A DNA stretch of 6,355 bases from an uncultured Clostridia bacterium (GTDB taxonomy: Bacteria; Bacillota; Clostridia; Christensenellales; UBA1242), in the NCBI GenBank assembly GCA_934749845.1, contig CAKVHQ010000033.1:1-6355 (forward strand), read 5' to 3'. The position numbers and the translations under genes were made by a program. Positions 1 through 5,328 of the stretch are shown here, one piece after another. The notes beneath the pieces are model-generated. The model saw only the letters and a program-made list of their open reading frames with translations, had not been told where the DNA came from and did no database searches. Numbering within the stretch: the stretch's first letter is position 1; each line of letters begins with the position of its first letter.

Positions 1-88
1 GTTATGTACGATTAAGTACACGCCTGCCTGAGATTTTTTTATTTCTTTCTATAATATCAAAATTTTGCCGAGAAATAAATAACTTCGC

Positions 89-120
89 AGCGGCTGGTGT
101 TAAGTCGCTTTTTTTATTTT
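89..120 (+). terminator. Probable intrinsic terminator of a gene left of the window
   Basis: AGCGGCT at 89-95 pairs with AGTCGCT at 103-109 (7 bp, one G-U), with a 7-nt loop, followed directly by a run of T residues, one A and four more T. This is the normal form of a Rho-independent terminator on the plus strand. It would serve a plus-strand gene that ends before the window, which cannot be seen. Confidence 0.5.
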
Positions 121-201
121 CAGTGCTTGACATCTTGAGCGGATTTGTAGTAGTAGTTCTGAAAATAAAGCAGCAATCTTATTTGTAATGTGAAATGCAT
201 G

Positions 202-244
202 AAGTAGATTTTTCGGCGCGGCTTGGTGCCTTGCTCAAAATGAC
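202..244 (-). repeat. Intergenic dispersed-type repeat, copy A (inverted)
   Basis: Read on the minus strand this element starts GTCATTTTGAG and ends CGAAAAATCTACTT, framing a GC-rich centre with a short hairpin (GGCGC 215-219 with GTGCC 226-230, one G-U). Its ends match those of copy B at 308-348 in opposite orientation: 13 of 14 positions at the AAGTAGATT side and 9 of 11 at the GTCATT side. The centres differ but both form hairpins. From memory, units beginning GTCATTCTGAG and ending GAAGAATCT are scattered between genes in many bacterial genomes. Assigning this copy to that class is inference. Confidence 0.6.
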
Positions 245-307
245 CAGGTGGGTGGTTTGGTGTAGTATCAAAAAATAGATGTAGTGGTTTTTAAGTTTTC
301 AGTCCAT

Positions 308-348
308 GTCATTCAGAGAAACACGCGAGTGTTTCGAAGAATCTACTT
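308..348 (+). repeat. Intergenic dispersed-type repeat, copy B
   Basis: The unit runs from GTCATTCAGAG (308-318) to CGAAGAATCTACTT (335-348). Its centre is a perfect 7-bp hairpin, GAAACAC (318-324) with GTGTTTC (329-335), closed by the four bases GCGA, a GNRA-type tetraloop. With copy A it makes an inverted pair whose outer and inner ends can pair across 202-348, giving a small MITE-like or cruciform layout. No target-site duplication is evident at its edges. Confidence 0.65.
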
Positions 349-438
349 TGTACTCATAATTCTGTAAATAAAAAGCAGACTATTGTGTAAACAAACAAAG
401 CGGTAAAAAATTAGCACAATATAAAAATAAGCGGAATT

Positions 439-451
439 CAATTTAAAATTG
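439..451. repeat. 13-nt perfect palindrome before the recG promoter
   Basis: CAATTT and AAATTG flank a single central A. The palindrome ends three bases before the putative -35 hexamer of recG, a position where a regulator could bind. Because it is entirely AT-rich apart from its end bases in an AT-rich genome, chance occurrence is quite possible. Confidence 0.3.
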
Positions 452-454
452 GTT

Positions 455-482
455 TTGTTGTAGGGTGTATGTGTGGTATAAT
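455..482 (+). promoter_or_regulatory. recG promoter with extended -10
   Basis: A perfect -10 TATAAT (477-482) is preceded directly by TGG, giving an extended -10 (TGn) element. A weak -35, TTGTTG (455-460), lies 16 bp upstream. Only six bases separate the -10 from the recG ATG at 489, so transcription should start at or within a base or two of the start codon. Confidence 0.7.
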
Positions 483-488
483 TAAGTC

Positions 489-2453
489 ATGTTGGTTGAA
501 GAATTAAATGGCGTTGGAAGTAAGCGTGCAGCTGTTTTAAACGAAAACGGCATTTTTACTATTGACGATATTCTCAACTATTTTCCTAAAAAGTATATTG
601 ACTTGTCGAATGCTGAAACGTTTAAAATGGACGGCAAAAACCGACTGATAAAAGTAACTACAATAGAAGATGCTAAAGTTGTTCGTTTGCGTGGTGGACT
701 TAATTATACCAGCATTAAAGTTATTGATGAAGATAATTACAAATTCACTTGTGTTTGGTTCAACCAACCATATATGAAAGCTAATTTAAAAGTAAATACC
801 GATTACTTCTTTTATGGCAAAAATTCTCCAAAGAAAAAGAATTATTTTGTTGTTCAAATGACAATAAAAGACACAAATGCAAGCATGTTGTCTATCTACA
901 AAACAATGGAAGGTATTGGTCAACAAACCATTAAAAACTTGATTGACCAATCATTTAAGGTGTCAGATTTTTGGTCTGCCTTTGACAAAAATTTACCATT
1001 GTCATTGGCATATAAGTACTTACATAACCCACAAAATTCAAGCGAGTTAATTGATGCAAAAGCTCGTGTTAATTTCGAAGATGCAGCTTATATTTGTGCT
1101 GCAACTAAATTTAATAAAAACATTAATAAAGTGCAAAAAACGCAAAATTATACAAATTTAAGTGAAATATTGTGTTATTTTTGCAATATTTTGCCATTTT
1201 CTTTATCTGAAAGTCAATTAAAAGTGATAAAAGAATTAAATAATGATTTTGAAAAAATCTATCCTATAAACAGAATAATTGATGGCGATGTTGGGTCTGG
1301 TAAAACTGTTATAGCTTTTTATGCAATGCTGGTTGCAAGCAAAAATAGTTATCAATCAGTCATGCTTGCACCAACTGAATTACTTGCCAAGCAACATTAC
1401 TTAAATGCAATAAAACTTTTTGGAAAAGACAATTGCATGTTTCTTTCGTCACAAACAAAATCAAAAGAGTTAAGCCGCATTCAAGAAAATGGCTCACTTA
1501 TGATATTTGGTACACAATCTGTTTTTTCAGGTAAGGTCAAATATAAAAATTTATCTATGATTATTGTTGATGAACAACATAGGTTTGGCGTTGGTGATAG
1601 GGCTAAAATTTGTGATAAGGGTATTACACCCGATGTTATTAGTATGAGTGCAACGCCAATTCCAAGGACGTTGTCTTTGGTATTCCGTGGTGACCTTGAT
1701 GTGAGCGAGCTAAAATCTAGGCCGTTTGCTGTAAACATTCAAACAAACATTGTTAACAGTAAGCGAGAAGAAGATATGTATTGTTTTGTTGCAAAAAAAG
1801 TGAGTGAGGGAAGTAAGGTTTTTGTTGTTTGTAGCAAAATTGGTGACGATGAAGATGAAGACGAATTGTCTTATTCGGCAACAAATGTTTACCAAAAATT
1901 AAAATCAAAATTCAATTTCAACATTGGAATATTAAATGGGAAAGTTAAGCAGCAAGAACGGGACAAAGTTCTGTCTGATTTCGACGCTGGTAATATTAAG
2001 CTTATAGTTGCGACAACTATTGTTGAAGTTGGAATTGATATTCCAGACAGTGACATAATGATTATTATGACTCCAGAAAGCTTTGGACTTGCCACATTGC
2101 ATCAGCTTCGTGGACGCGTAGGACGAAAAGGGCAACAAGCTTATTGTTTTTGTTTGGTTCATGCTGCAAGCAAACAGACGCTTGATAGATTGAATTTTTT
2201 TAAATCTCATAATAATGGTTATGAACTTGCAGAATACGACTATAACATGCGTGGTGCCGGTGAAACTTTTGGTACAAAACAACATGGAAAAACTTCTAGT
2301 GATATAATAACAAATATCGGACTAGATACATTTAAAAAAGCTAAAATAGCAGTTGACACGCTTTGTGAAAAAGATTATGAAACTTACTCAAAGGTCGCAA
2401 GTTTAGCTGTAAAAAAGTTTAATAATGTATTTGAAAAAATTATTTTAAATTAA
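489..2453 (+). CDS. recG: ATP-dependent DNA helicase RecG
   Basis: RecG is a cytoplasmic superfamily 2 translocase on double-stranded DNA that reverses stalled replication forks and migrates Holliday junctions and R-loops. The 654 residues show the family order. The N-terminus carries LNGVGSKRA. A wedge OB-fold at about 50-125 contains FNQPYMKANLK. The Q-like helicase entry is at about 235-250, Walker A GDVGSGKT at 266-273, DEQHRFGV at 361-368, SATPIPRT at 387-394, ATTIVEVGIDIP at 508-519 and QLRGRVGRKG at 539-548. The C-terminal translocation (TRG) motif is at 580-600. That motif reads RGAGE where RecG usually has RGPGE; Mfd carries the RGAG form. The wedge domain and short length rule out Mfd. 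The protein is slightly shorter than the usual 680-690 residues. ATG 489 is the start: an in-frame TAA lies at 483-485, and the N-terminus aligns with known RecG starts. No Shine-Dalgarno site precedes it. The gene is transcribed alone and convergent with the next gene. Confidence 0.97.
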   Translation: MLVEELNGVGSKRAAVLNENGIFTIDDILNYFPKKYIDLSNAETFKMDGKNRLIKVTTIEDAKVVRLRGGLNYTSIKVIDEDNYKFTCVWFNQPYMKANLKVNTDYFFYGKNSPKKKNYFVVQMTIKDTNASMLSIYKTMEGIGQQTIKNLIDQSFKVSDFWSAFDKNLPLSLAYKYLHNPQNSSELIDAKARVNFEDAAYICAATKFNKNINKVQKTQNYTNLSEILCYFCNILPFSLSESQLKVIKELNNDFEKIYPINRIIDGDVGSGKTVIAFYAMLVASKNSYQSVMLAPTELLAKQHYLNAIKLFGKDNCMFLSSQTKSKELSRIQENGSLMIFGTQSVFSGKVKYKNLSMIIVDEQHRFGVGDRAKICDKGITPDVISMSATPIPRTLSLVFRGDLDVSELKSRPFAVNIQTNIVNSKREEDMYCFVAKKVSEGSKVFVVCSKIGDDEDEDELSYSATNVYQKLKSKFNFNIGILNGKVKQQERDKVLSDFDAGNIKLIVATTIVEVGIDIPDSDIMIIMTPESFGLATLHQLRGRVGRKGQQAYCFCLVHAASKQTLDRLNFFKSHNNGYELAEYDYNMRGAGETFGTKQHGKTSSDIITNIGLDTFKKAKIAVDTLCEKDYETYSKVASLAVKKFNNVFEKIILN

Positions 2454-2485
2454 AAGACCACCCAAAATTGATGGTCTTTATTTTT
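2453..2485. terminator. Bidirectional terminator between recG and the convergent gene
   Basis: AAAGACCA (2453-2460) pairs perfectly with TGGTCTTT (2472-2479) over an 11-nt loop, followed by A and five T for the plus strand. It starts on the last base of the recG stop codon. On the minus strand the same hairpin is followed by a looser run, TTTTAATTT, so it can probably also end the convergent transcript, whose stop codon lies only 12 bases away. Confidence 0.8.
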
Positions 2486-2491
2486 CTTATT

Positions 2492-3082
2492 TTATTCTGG
2501 TGTTATTTCATCATTATTTAGTTTTGTTTTAGCTTTTAAATAATCTTGTCTGGCGTTTACGCGCATTTTAAAGTCAAAATAAATAGGGTCAGTTTTTGGG
2601 TCAAACTTGTCTGTTTCGTCGAACAAAACGCTTGAGTCACCAGTGTTAATCATATAATTATTAAGAGCATCGGTATAAAGTTCTGCCATAACGTCTATTT
2701 GATTTGCATCGTGGTATTGTGTGCCTGCAATGAGGTATGCAAGATCAAAAAGCTCATTCTTTTGGTTGTGAGAAGCGTTTCTACCAATGCAACAAAGTTC
2801 TTTTATGTAAATATCTTTTACTTTTGACGATTTTTTCATGAGTAACAATGATTCACAAGTATGCGAAACAAAAACAATACCGTTGCCATTCGAAATATAG
2901 ACATTTTTGATGTCATCTTCAACAGGGTAATAGTCTGGCAAAAGTGAAATTTCAAGCTTTCCATTGACATTTTCTAATCTGAAAAGTCCACAAGTTTGTG
3001 AATTATCGTTCATACGCATAGGTGAAGAGCCATAAATATAGACAACATCTCTATCTTTTAAGTTAATAGTTTCAACTTTCAT
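2492..3082 (-). CDS. Hypothetical soluble protein, 196 residues
   Basis: I do not recognise this protein. It has no signal peptide or membrane segment and looks cytoplasmic. The first 100 residues alternate short hydrophobic stretches typical of beta strands (VVYIYG 13-18, KLEISLL 42-48, GIVFVSHT 68-75). The remainder is more helical and ends in a charged segment rich in Lys, Asp and Asn. There is a Cys pair at 97-98 and single Cys at 31 and 76, with no regular metal-binding spacing. The start at 3082 is chosen over an upstream ATG at 3139 because GGAG lies 7 bases before it and the promoter -35 box covers the upstream ATG. The gene is monocistronic, convergent with recG and divergent from the tRNA operon. 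Function unknown; that it is a real gene is well supported by promoter, ribosome site and terminator. Confidence 0.85.
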   Translation of the reverse strand: MKVETINLKDRDVVYIYGSSPMRMNDNSQTCGLFRLENVNGKLEISLLPDYYPVEDDIKNVYISNGNGIVFVSHTCESLLLMKKSSKVKDIYIKELCCIGRNASHNQKNELFDLAYLIAGTQYHDANQIDVMAELYTDALNNYMINTGDSSVLFDETDKFDPKTDPIYFDFKMRVNARQDYLKAKTKLNNDEITPE

Positions 3083-3089
3083 AACAAAA

Positions 3090-3093
3090 CTCC
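3090..3093 (-). promoter_or_regulatory. Ribosome binding site deciding the 3082 start
   Basis: On the minus strand GGAG stands 7 bases before the ATG at 3082-3080. The longer reading with 19 extra residues from 3139 has no such site and would start inside the promoter, so the short form is preferred. Confidence 0.75.
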
Positions 3094-3110
3094 AAATTAA
3101 TTCTAGATAA

Positions 3111-3139
3111 AGTATAAGTCCAAAACAGTTTAACGTCAA
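3111..3139 (-). promoter_or_regulatory. Promoter of the 196-residue hypothetical gene
   Basis: On the minus strand TTGACG (3139-3134) is followed after exactly 17 bp by TATACT (3116-3111). Transcription should start near 3104, leaving a leader of roughly 22 bases that holds the ribosome site. The promoter lies back to back with the tRNA promoter, with a very AT-rich stretch (3140-3187) between their -35 boxes that could act as UP elements for both. Confidence 0.8.
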
Positions 3140-3187
3140 TAGGCAAAATAAATAAAATAAAAAAAATTAAAAATATTAAAAAATCCC

Positions 3188-3216
3188 TTGACGAATAATA
3201 TTAATTTTGCTATTAT
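3188..3216 (+). promoter_or_regulatory. Promoter of the tRNA-Val/tRNA-Gly operon
   Basis: TTGACG (3188-3193) and TATTAT (3211-3216) are spaced by 17 bp. The expected start is near 3223, giving a 5' leader of about 18 bases before the first tRNA. The A- and T-runs upstream resemble the UP elements common before stable RNA genes. Confidence 0.8.
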
Positions 3217-3240
3217 ATACGAGTGTTACAGACACCATGT

Positions 3241-3316
3241 GGAGGGTTAGCTCAGCTGGGAGAGCATCTGCCTTACAAGCAGGCGGTCGTAGGTTCGAGC
3301 CCTACACTCTCCACCA
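3241..3316 (+). tRNA. tRNA-Val (anticodon TAC)
   Basis: This is a complete 76-base cloverleaf that reads GUA (and by wobble other GUN) valine codons. Acceptor GGAGGGT pairs with ACTCTCC (one G-U). The D arm is GCTC/GAGC, the anticodon stem TCTGC/GCAGG with loop CTTACAA, and the T stem GTAGG/CCTAC with loop TTCGAGC. The discriminator is A, and the CCA end is encoded (3314-3316). It is the first gene of a two-tRNA transcript, with only three bases before the next tRNA. Confidence 0.97.
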
Positions 3317-3319
3317 AAT

Positions 3320-3394
3320 GCGGGAATGGCTCAGTGGTAGAGCGTTGCCTTGCCAAGGCAAATGTCGCGAGTTCGAATCTCGTTTCCCGCTCCA
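3320..3394 (+). tRNA. tRNA-Gly (anticodon GCC)
   Basis: This is a complete 75-base cloverleaf that reads GGC and GGU glycine codons. Acceptor GCGGGAA pairs perfectly with TTCCCGC. The D arm is GCTC/GAGC, the anticodon stem TTGCC/GGCAA with loop TTGCCAA, and the T stem GCGAG/CTCGT with loop TTCGAAT. The discriminator is T, and CCA is encoded (3392-3394). It is co-transcribed with the tRNA-Val three bases upstream and followed by an intrinsic terminator. Confidence 0.97.
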
Positions 3395-3406
3395 GGTAAA
3401 GAAATG

Positions 3407-3430
3407 AAAAGCCGTTTGGCTTTTTTTTTT
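3407..3430 (+). terminator. Intrinsic terminator of the tRNA operon
   Basis: AAAAGCC (3407-3413) and GGCTTTT (3418-3424) form a 7-bp stem around the loop GTTT, running into ten consecutive T residues (3421-3430). It stands 12 bases after the end of tRNA-Gly. Confidence 0.9.
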
Positions 3431-3463
3431 ATCAGTTTAGTTTTTTGGGGCTGTTATAGCGGG

Positions 3464-3493
3464 ATAAACAAAGTGCGAGAACAAATTGTTTAT
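3464..3493. repeat. 8-bp inverted repeat upstream of the membrane protein promoter
   Basis: ATAAACAA (3464-3471) and TTGTTTAT (3486-3493) are separated by 14 bases. They end 7 bases before the -35 box at 3501. This is a possible operator, but the arms are short and AT-rich. Confidence 0.3.
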
Positions 3494-3500
3494 GAATAAT

Positions 3501-3530
3501 TTGACTATACTTTAAGCTTTATAGTATTAT
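3501..3530 (+). promoter_or_regulatory. Probable promoter of the six-helix membrane protein gene
   Basis: TTGACT (3501-3506) and TATTAT (3525-3530) are 18 bp apart. The predicted start near 3537 leaves only about 11 bases of leader, with the AGGAG ribosome site (3537-3541) at its very 5' end. That is tight, so the real -10 could be another of the overlapping AT-rich hexamers here. Confidence 0.45.
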
Positions 3531-3547
3531 GTCTTTAGGAGAATAAT

Positions 3548-4603
3548 ATGAAAGATAATTTTAAAAAACATGCAATGAAATCTGTAATGCTTGTTTCTGC
3601 GATATTTCTTTTATACACATTTTTAGATGCATTGATTGGCGGAATATTAAGCAAAACAAAATTAGCAGACACATCAGCTGCTGTTGACTTGATTGGTTCG
3701 TTTAGCTTTGCATGCGCTGGAATAGCACTAGTGATGCTTGTTCTGATGTGTGTGAAGTATTTTTCTAAGAAAAACAAAAAGGCTTTTGATCTAGCAATAT
3801 TTGTTAGTGCAATAGTTTCGACAGTTGCAAACATAATATTTTTGGTATTTACATTCTGCAAGTATACATTGATTGAACTTGCTGCAACGAGTGACATACC
3901 ATTTTTCATTTATATTGTTGCATCAATAATCATTGCTGTATGCTCATTAATGGAATATGTTGATTTGAGTTTAGAAGATGGCAATGCAGAAACTGAAAAC
4001 AATGAAGCTGCAAAAAAAGAAAGGGTAACAAAAACCAAGAAGAATGTATTTTTGACAATTGTTATTACTATTGGTGTGTTGTGGGTAACAATGGCTTCGC
4101 TCTTTGCTGGCTTTGCAATTCCTCAAAGTTATACAAGATATAAAGATAAGATTTCTTATTTAGATCAATCAATTGTAGAAACATCAAACAATAACTATAA
4201 CGTTTATTGCTATGTTACTATCTACCTAAGAGATATAGAAACTAAACAAAAATTTGAATTTAAAGTTAATTACACCATTAATGGTGTGGAAGAGGAAAGG
4301 CAAATTTCATTTAATGCAATAGCTAAGCACCCAGACAAGACTGTTCAAAAAGTGCATGTTTCTTATAAATCGTTCACTTTTGCAGAAGTTTCTGAAACTC
4401 CTACTGTAAAAATTAATAAAGTAAGCTACTTAAAAAATGGCAAATATGTAGAACTAAATGAAATGCAAGAAGTTAAGTATGCTGTTGACACAAACGAAAG
4501 AATTTTCTTTTATAGCGGAGTGGTTCTAGCTGTGATTGAAATTGTTATGGTTACGTTTTTGGCTGTCGAATGTGAAAAAACAAAAGTTAAAGACGAACAA
4601 TAA
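3548..4603 (+). CDS. Hypothetical six-helix membrane protein
   Basis: I do not recognise this 351-residue protein. It shows likely membrane helices at about 11-34, 47-72, 79-103, 118-139, 165-191 and 319-341. A charged, presumably cytoplasmic loop lies at 140-164 (Glu/Asn then Lys-rich, KKERVTKTKK). Between helices 5 and 6 is a soluble domain of about 125 residues (192-318) rich in alternating Tyr, Val and Ile, as in beta sheets. By the positive-inside rule the N-terminus and the Lys-rich loop should face the cytoplasm and the soluble domain the outside. No transporter, kinase, protease or enzyme motif is visible. AGGAG stands 6 bases before the ATG, so the start is secure. It appears monocistronic with its own promoter and terminator. 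It could be an envelope or sensor-type protein, but nothing in the sequence proves this. Confidence 0.9.
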   Translation: MKDNFKKHAMKSVMLVSAIFLLYTFLDALIGGILSKTKLADTSAAVDLIGSFSFACAGIALVMLVLMCVKYFSKKNKKAFDLAIFVSAIVSTVANIIFLVFTFCKYTLIELAATSDIPFFIYIVASIIIAVCSLMEYVDLSLEDGNAETENNEAAKKERVTKTKKNVFLTIVITIGVLWVTMASLFAGFAIPQSYTRYKDKISYLDQSIVETSNNNYNVYCYVTIYLRDIETKQKFEFKVNYTINGVEEERQISFNAIAKHPDKTVQKVHVSYKSFTFAEVSETPTVKINKVSYLKNGKYVELNEMQEVKYAVDTNERIFFYSGVVLAVIEIVMVTFLAVECEKTKVKDEQ

Positions 4604-4626
4604 TTAATAATAAAAGTTGTGAAAAT

Positions 4627-4659
4627 AAAAAGGGAAGCTAAAATCTAGCTTCTCTTTTT
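4627..4659. terminator. Bidirectional terminator between two convergent genes
   Basis: The 14-base arms 4627-4640 (AAAAAGGGAAGCTA) and 4646-4659 (TAGCTTCTCTTTTT) pair with one G-U around a 5-nt loop. One arm ends in five T, and the complement of the other gives five T followed by ATTTT, so both strands have a U-run. It lies 24 bases after the plus-strand stop and 38 bases after the minus-strand stop. Confidence 0.9.
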
Positions 4660-4696
4660 GTTTGTTGTAATAAATTATTTTTTTCAATAAGGTGTG

Positions 4697-5032
4697 TTAA
4701 CAATTGGAAAGGTCAGTGTCTTTTGTTCCGTTGATAAAAGTAATAATTTTTGGCTTTAAAAATCCAGAACCAATGTTAACAATAATGTCTAAATTGTCTA
4801 ATTTTGCTGTTAACTTGCAAGAGTTCATTTTGTATGAAGAAACTTGGTCAACAACCTTTTTATCAATACTTATAAAACAATTTGTATATTTAATAGTTAC
4901 TTCAACAACATGCTCGCCAATATTTTTTGTAAGTGTTTGATTTATGTTTTTTAGCTGAATTGTAGATAAAATTATTCCACAAACAATAACCAAGATTACA
5001 ATTGAAATAATAATTAATGCAAGAACTTTCAT
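4697..5032 (-). CDS. Small single-pass membrane-anchored protein, 111 residues
   Basis: The family is not recognised. Residues 4-24 form one strongly hydrophobic helix right after the start, most likely an uncleaved membrane anchor. Cys18 sits inside it, but the residues before it (VIV) do not fit a lipoprotein box. The remaining 85 residues should lie outside the membrane and look beta-rich: HVVEVTIKY 41-49, CFISIDKKVV 52-61, CKLTAKLD 72-79, LDIIVNIG 81-88 and KPKIITFINGTK 93-104. The last strand, followed by an NG turn, recalls small beta-sandwich domains, which is inference only. Cys52 and Cys72, or the C-terminal Cys111, could form a disulphide. AGGAG (5045-5041) lies 8 bases before the ATG. 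The gene is monocistronic and convergent with the six-helix membrane protein; a shared envelope role is possible but unsupported. Confidence 0.85.
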   Translation of the reverse strand: MKVLALIIISIVILVIVCGIILSTIQLKNINQTLTKNIGEHVVEVTIKYTNCFISIDKKVVDQVSSYKMNSCKLTAKLDNLDIIVNIGSGFLKPKIITFINGTKDTDLSNC

Positions 5033-5078
5033 TTTGTTTTCTCCTAAAACTAAATTATTTTTTATATTATCTTCCTAT

Positions 5079-5087
5079 ATTATATCA
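5079..5087 (-). promoter_or_regulatory. Extended -10 promoter of the small anchored protein
   Basis: On the minus strand TGA is followed directly by TATAAT (5084-5079), a TGn extended -10 element that can work without a good -35. No clear TTGACA-like box is found at 16-18 bp. The start would be near 5072, giving a leader of about 40 bases with the AGGAG site. Confidence 0.55.
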
Positions 5088-5140
5088 TATTTTGCTGCAA
5101 AACAAAAGTATATAATAAAGATTTTGCTAGTATAAATGTG

Positions 5141-5275
5141 AAATTTTGATAAATTATTTCAATTTAAGAGTAATTAATTTTGTAGTTTTTTGTTTAATTT
5201 ATGTTAGTAGTAGTATTGTTTATGGCAAAAAAACGCAAAATATTTTTGAATAAGTGTGAAAAATTATCAAAATTT
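5141..5275. repeat. 12-bp inverted repeat in the divergent intergenic region
   Basis: AAATTTTGATAA (5141-5152) is exactly repeated in inverse as TTATCAAAATTT (5264-5275). The second arm overlaps the first two bases of the -35 box (5274-5279) of the following gene. The arms are 111 bases apart, a distance over which a regulator could loop DNA between the two divergent promoters. The sequence is low in complexity, so coincidence is possible. Confidence 0.4.
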
Positions 5276-5302
5276 GACAAAAATTAGATTGCGTGTTATA
5301 AT
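5274..5302 (+). promoter_or_regulatory. Fully consensus extended -10 promoter
   Basis: TTGACA (5274-5279), a 17-bp spacer and TATAAT (5297-5302), with TGT directly before the -10, match the sigma-A consensus at all twelve hexamer positions plus the TGn extension. The predicted start near 5309 leaves a leader of about 20 bases with the AGGAAG ribosome site. Confidence 0.92.
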
Positions 5303-5314
5303 GCAATTAGTAAA

Positions 5315-5320
5315 AGGAAG
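5315..5320 (+). promoter_or_regulatory. Ribosome binding site deciding the 5329 start
   Basis: AGGAAG ends 8 bases before the ATG at 5329 but only 2 bases before the in-frame ATG at 5323. Normal spacing therefore favours the second ATG and a protein two residues shorter than the longest reading. Confidence 0.7.
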
Positions 5321-5328
5321 ACATGTTT

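Larger units (their letters stand above)
1..488. other. Intergenic region upstream of recG, no convincing gene
   Basis: No gene here is well supported. From left to right the stretch holds a short inverted repeat (TGTAC at 5-9, GTACA at 16-20), a terminator-like hairpin (89-120), two inverted copies of a small repeat (202-244 and 308-348) separated by a G/T-rich spacer, a 7-bp inverted repeat (TATTGTG 381-387, CACAATA 415-421), a 13-nt palindrome (439-451) and the recG promoter. A 43-codon minus-strand frame (133 to 2) lacks a ribosome site and overlaps the hairpin. A 61-codon plus-strand open frame (3-188) has no start at its head and also crosses the hairpin. Both are judged doubtful. Confidence 0.6.

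Noticed and set aside
3..188. 61-codon plus-strand open frame at the left edge as the tail of an upstream gene
   Set aside because: It reads through the terminator-like hairpin and T-run and gives a low-complexity hydrophobic peptide. A real gene would be expected to stop before the terminator.
202..348. CRISPR array
   Set aside because: There are only two copies, in opposite orientation, with diverged centres and no regular spacer. No cas genes are present.
1481..2285. Several minus-strand and alternative-frame open frames within recG
   Set aside because: They are antisense shadows of a gene with all helicase motifs intact, and none has a ribosome site or protein-like features.
489..2453. 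Mfd (transcription-repair coupling factor) instead of RecG
   Set aside because: The RGAG form of the C-terminal motif recalls Mfd, but the wedge OB-fold with FNQPY, the 654-residue length and the lack of an RNA polymerase-interacting domain identify RecG.
3083..3139. Longer 215-residue reading of the minus-strand hypothetical gene
   Set aside because: Its ATG lies in the -35 box of a well-formed promoter and has no ribosome site, while ATG 3082 has GGAG at good spacing.
3207..3407. 66-codon plus-strand open frame
   Set aside because: It runs across both tRNA genes. The peptide is the familiar artefact of translating tRNA arms, and the cloverleaves are complete.
5323..5328. Upstream ATG of the 259-residue protein gene
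   Set aside because: Only two bases separate it from the end of AGGAAG; the ATG at 5329 has the normal spacing of 8.
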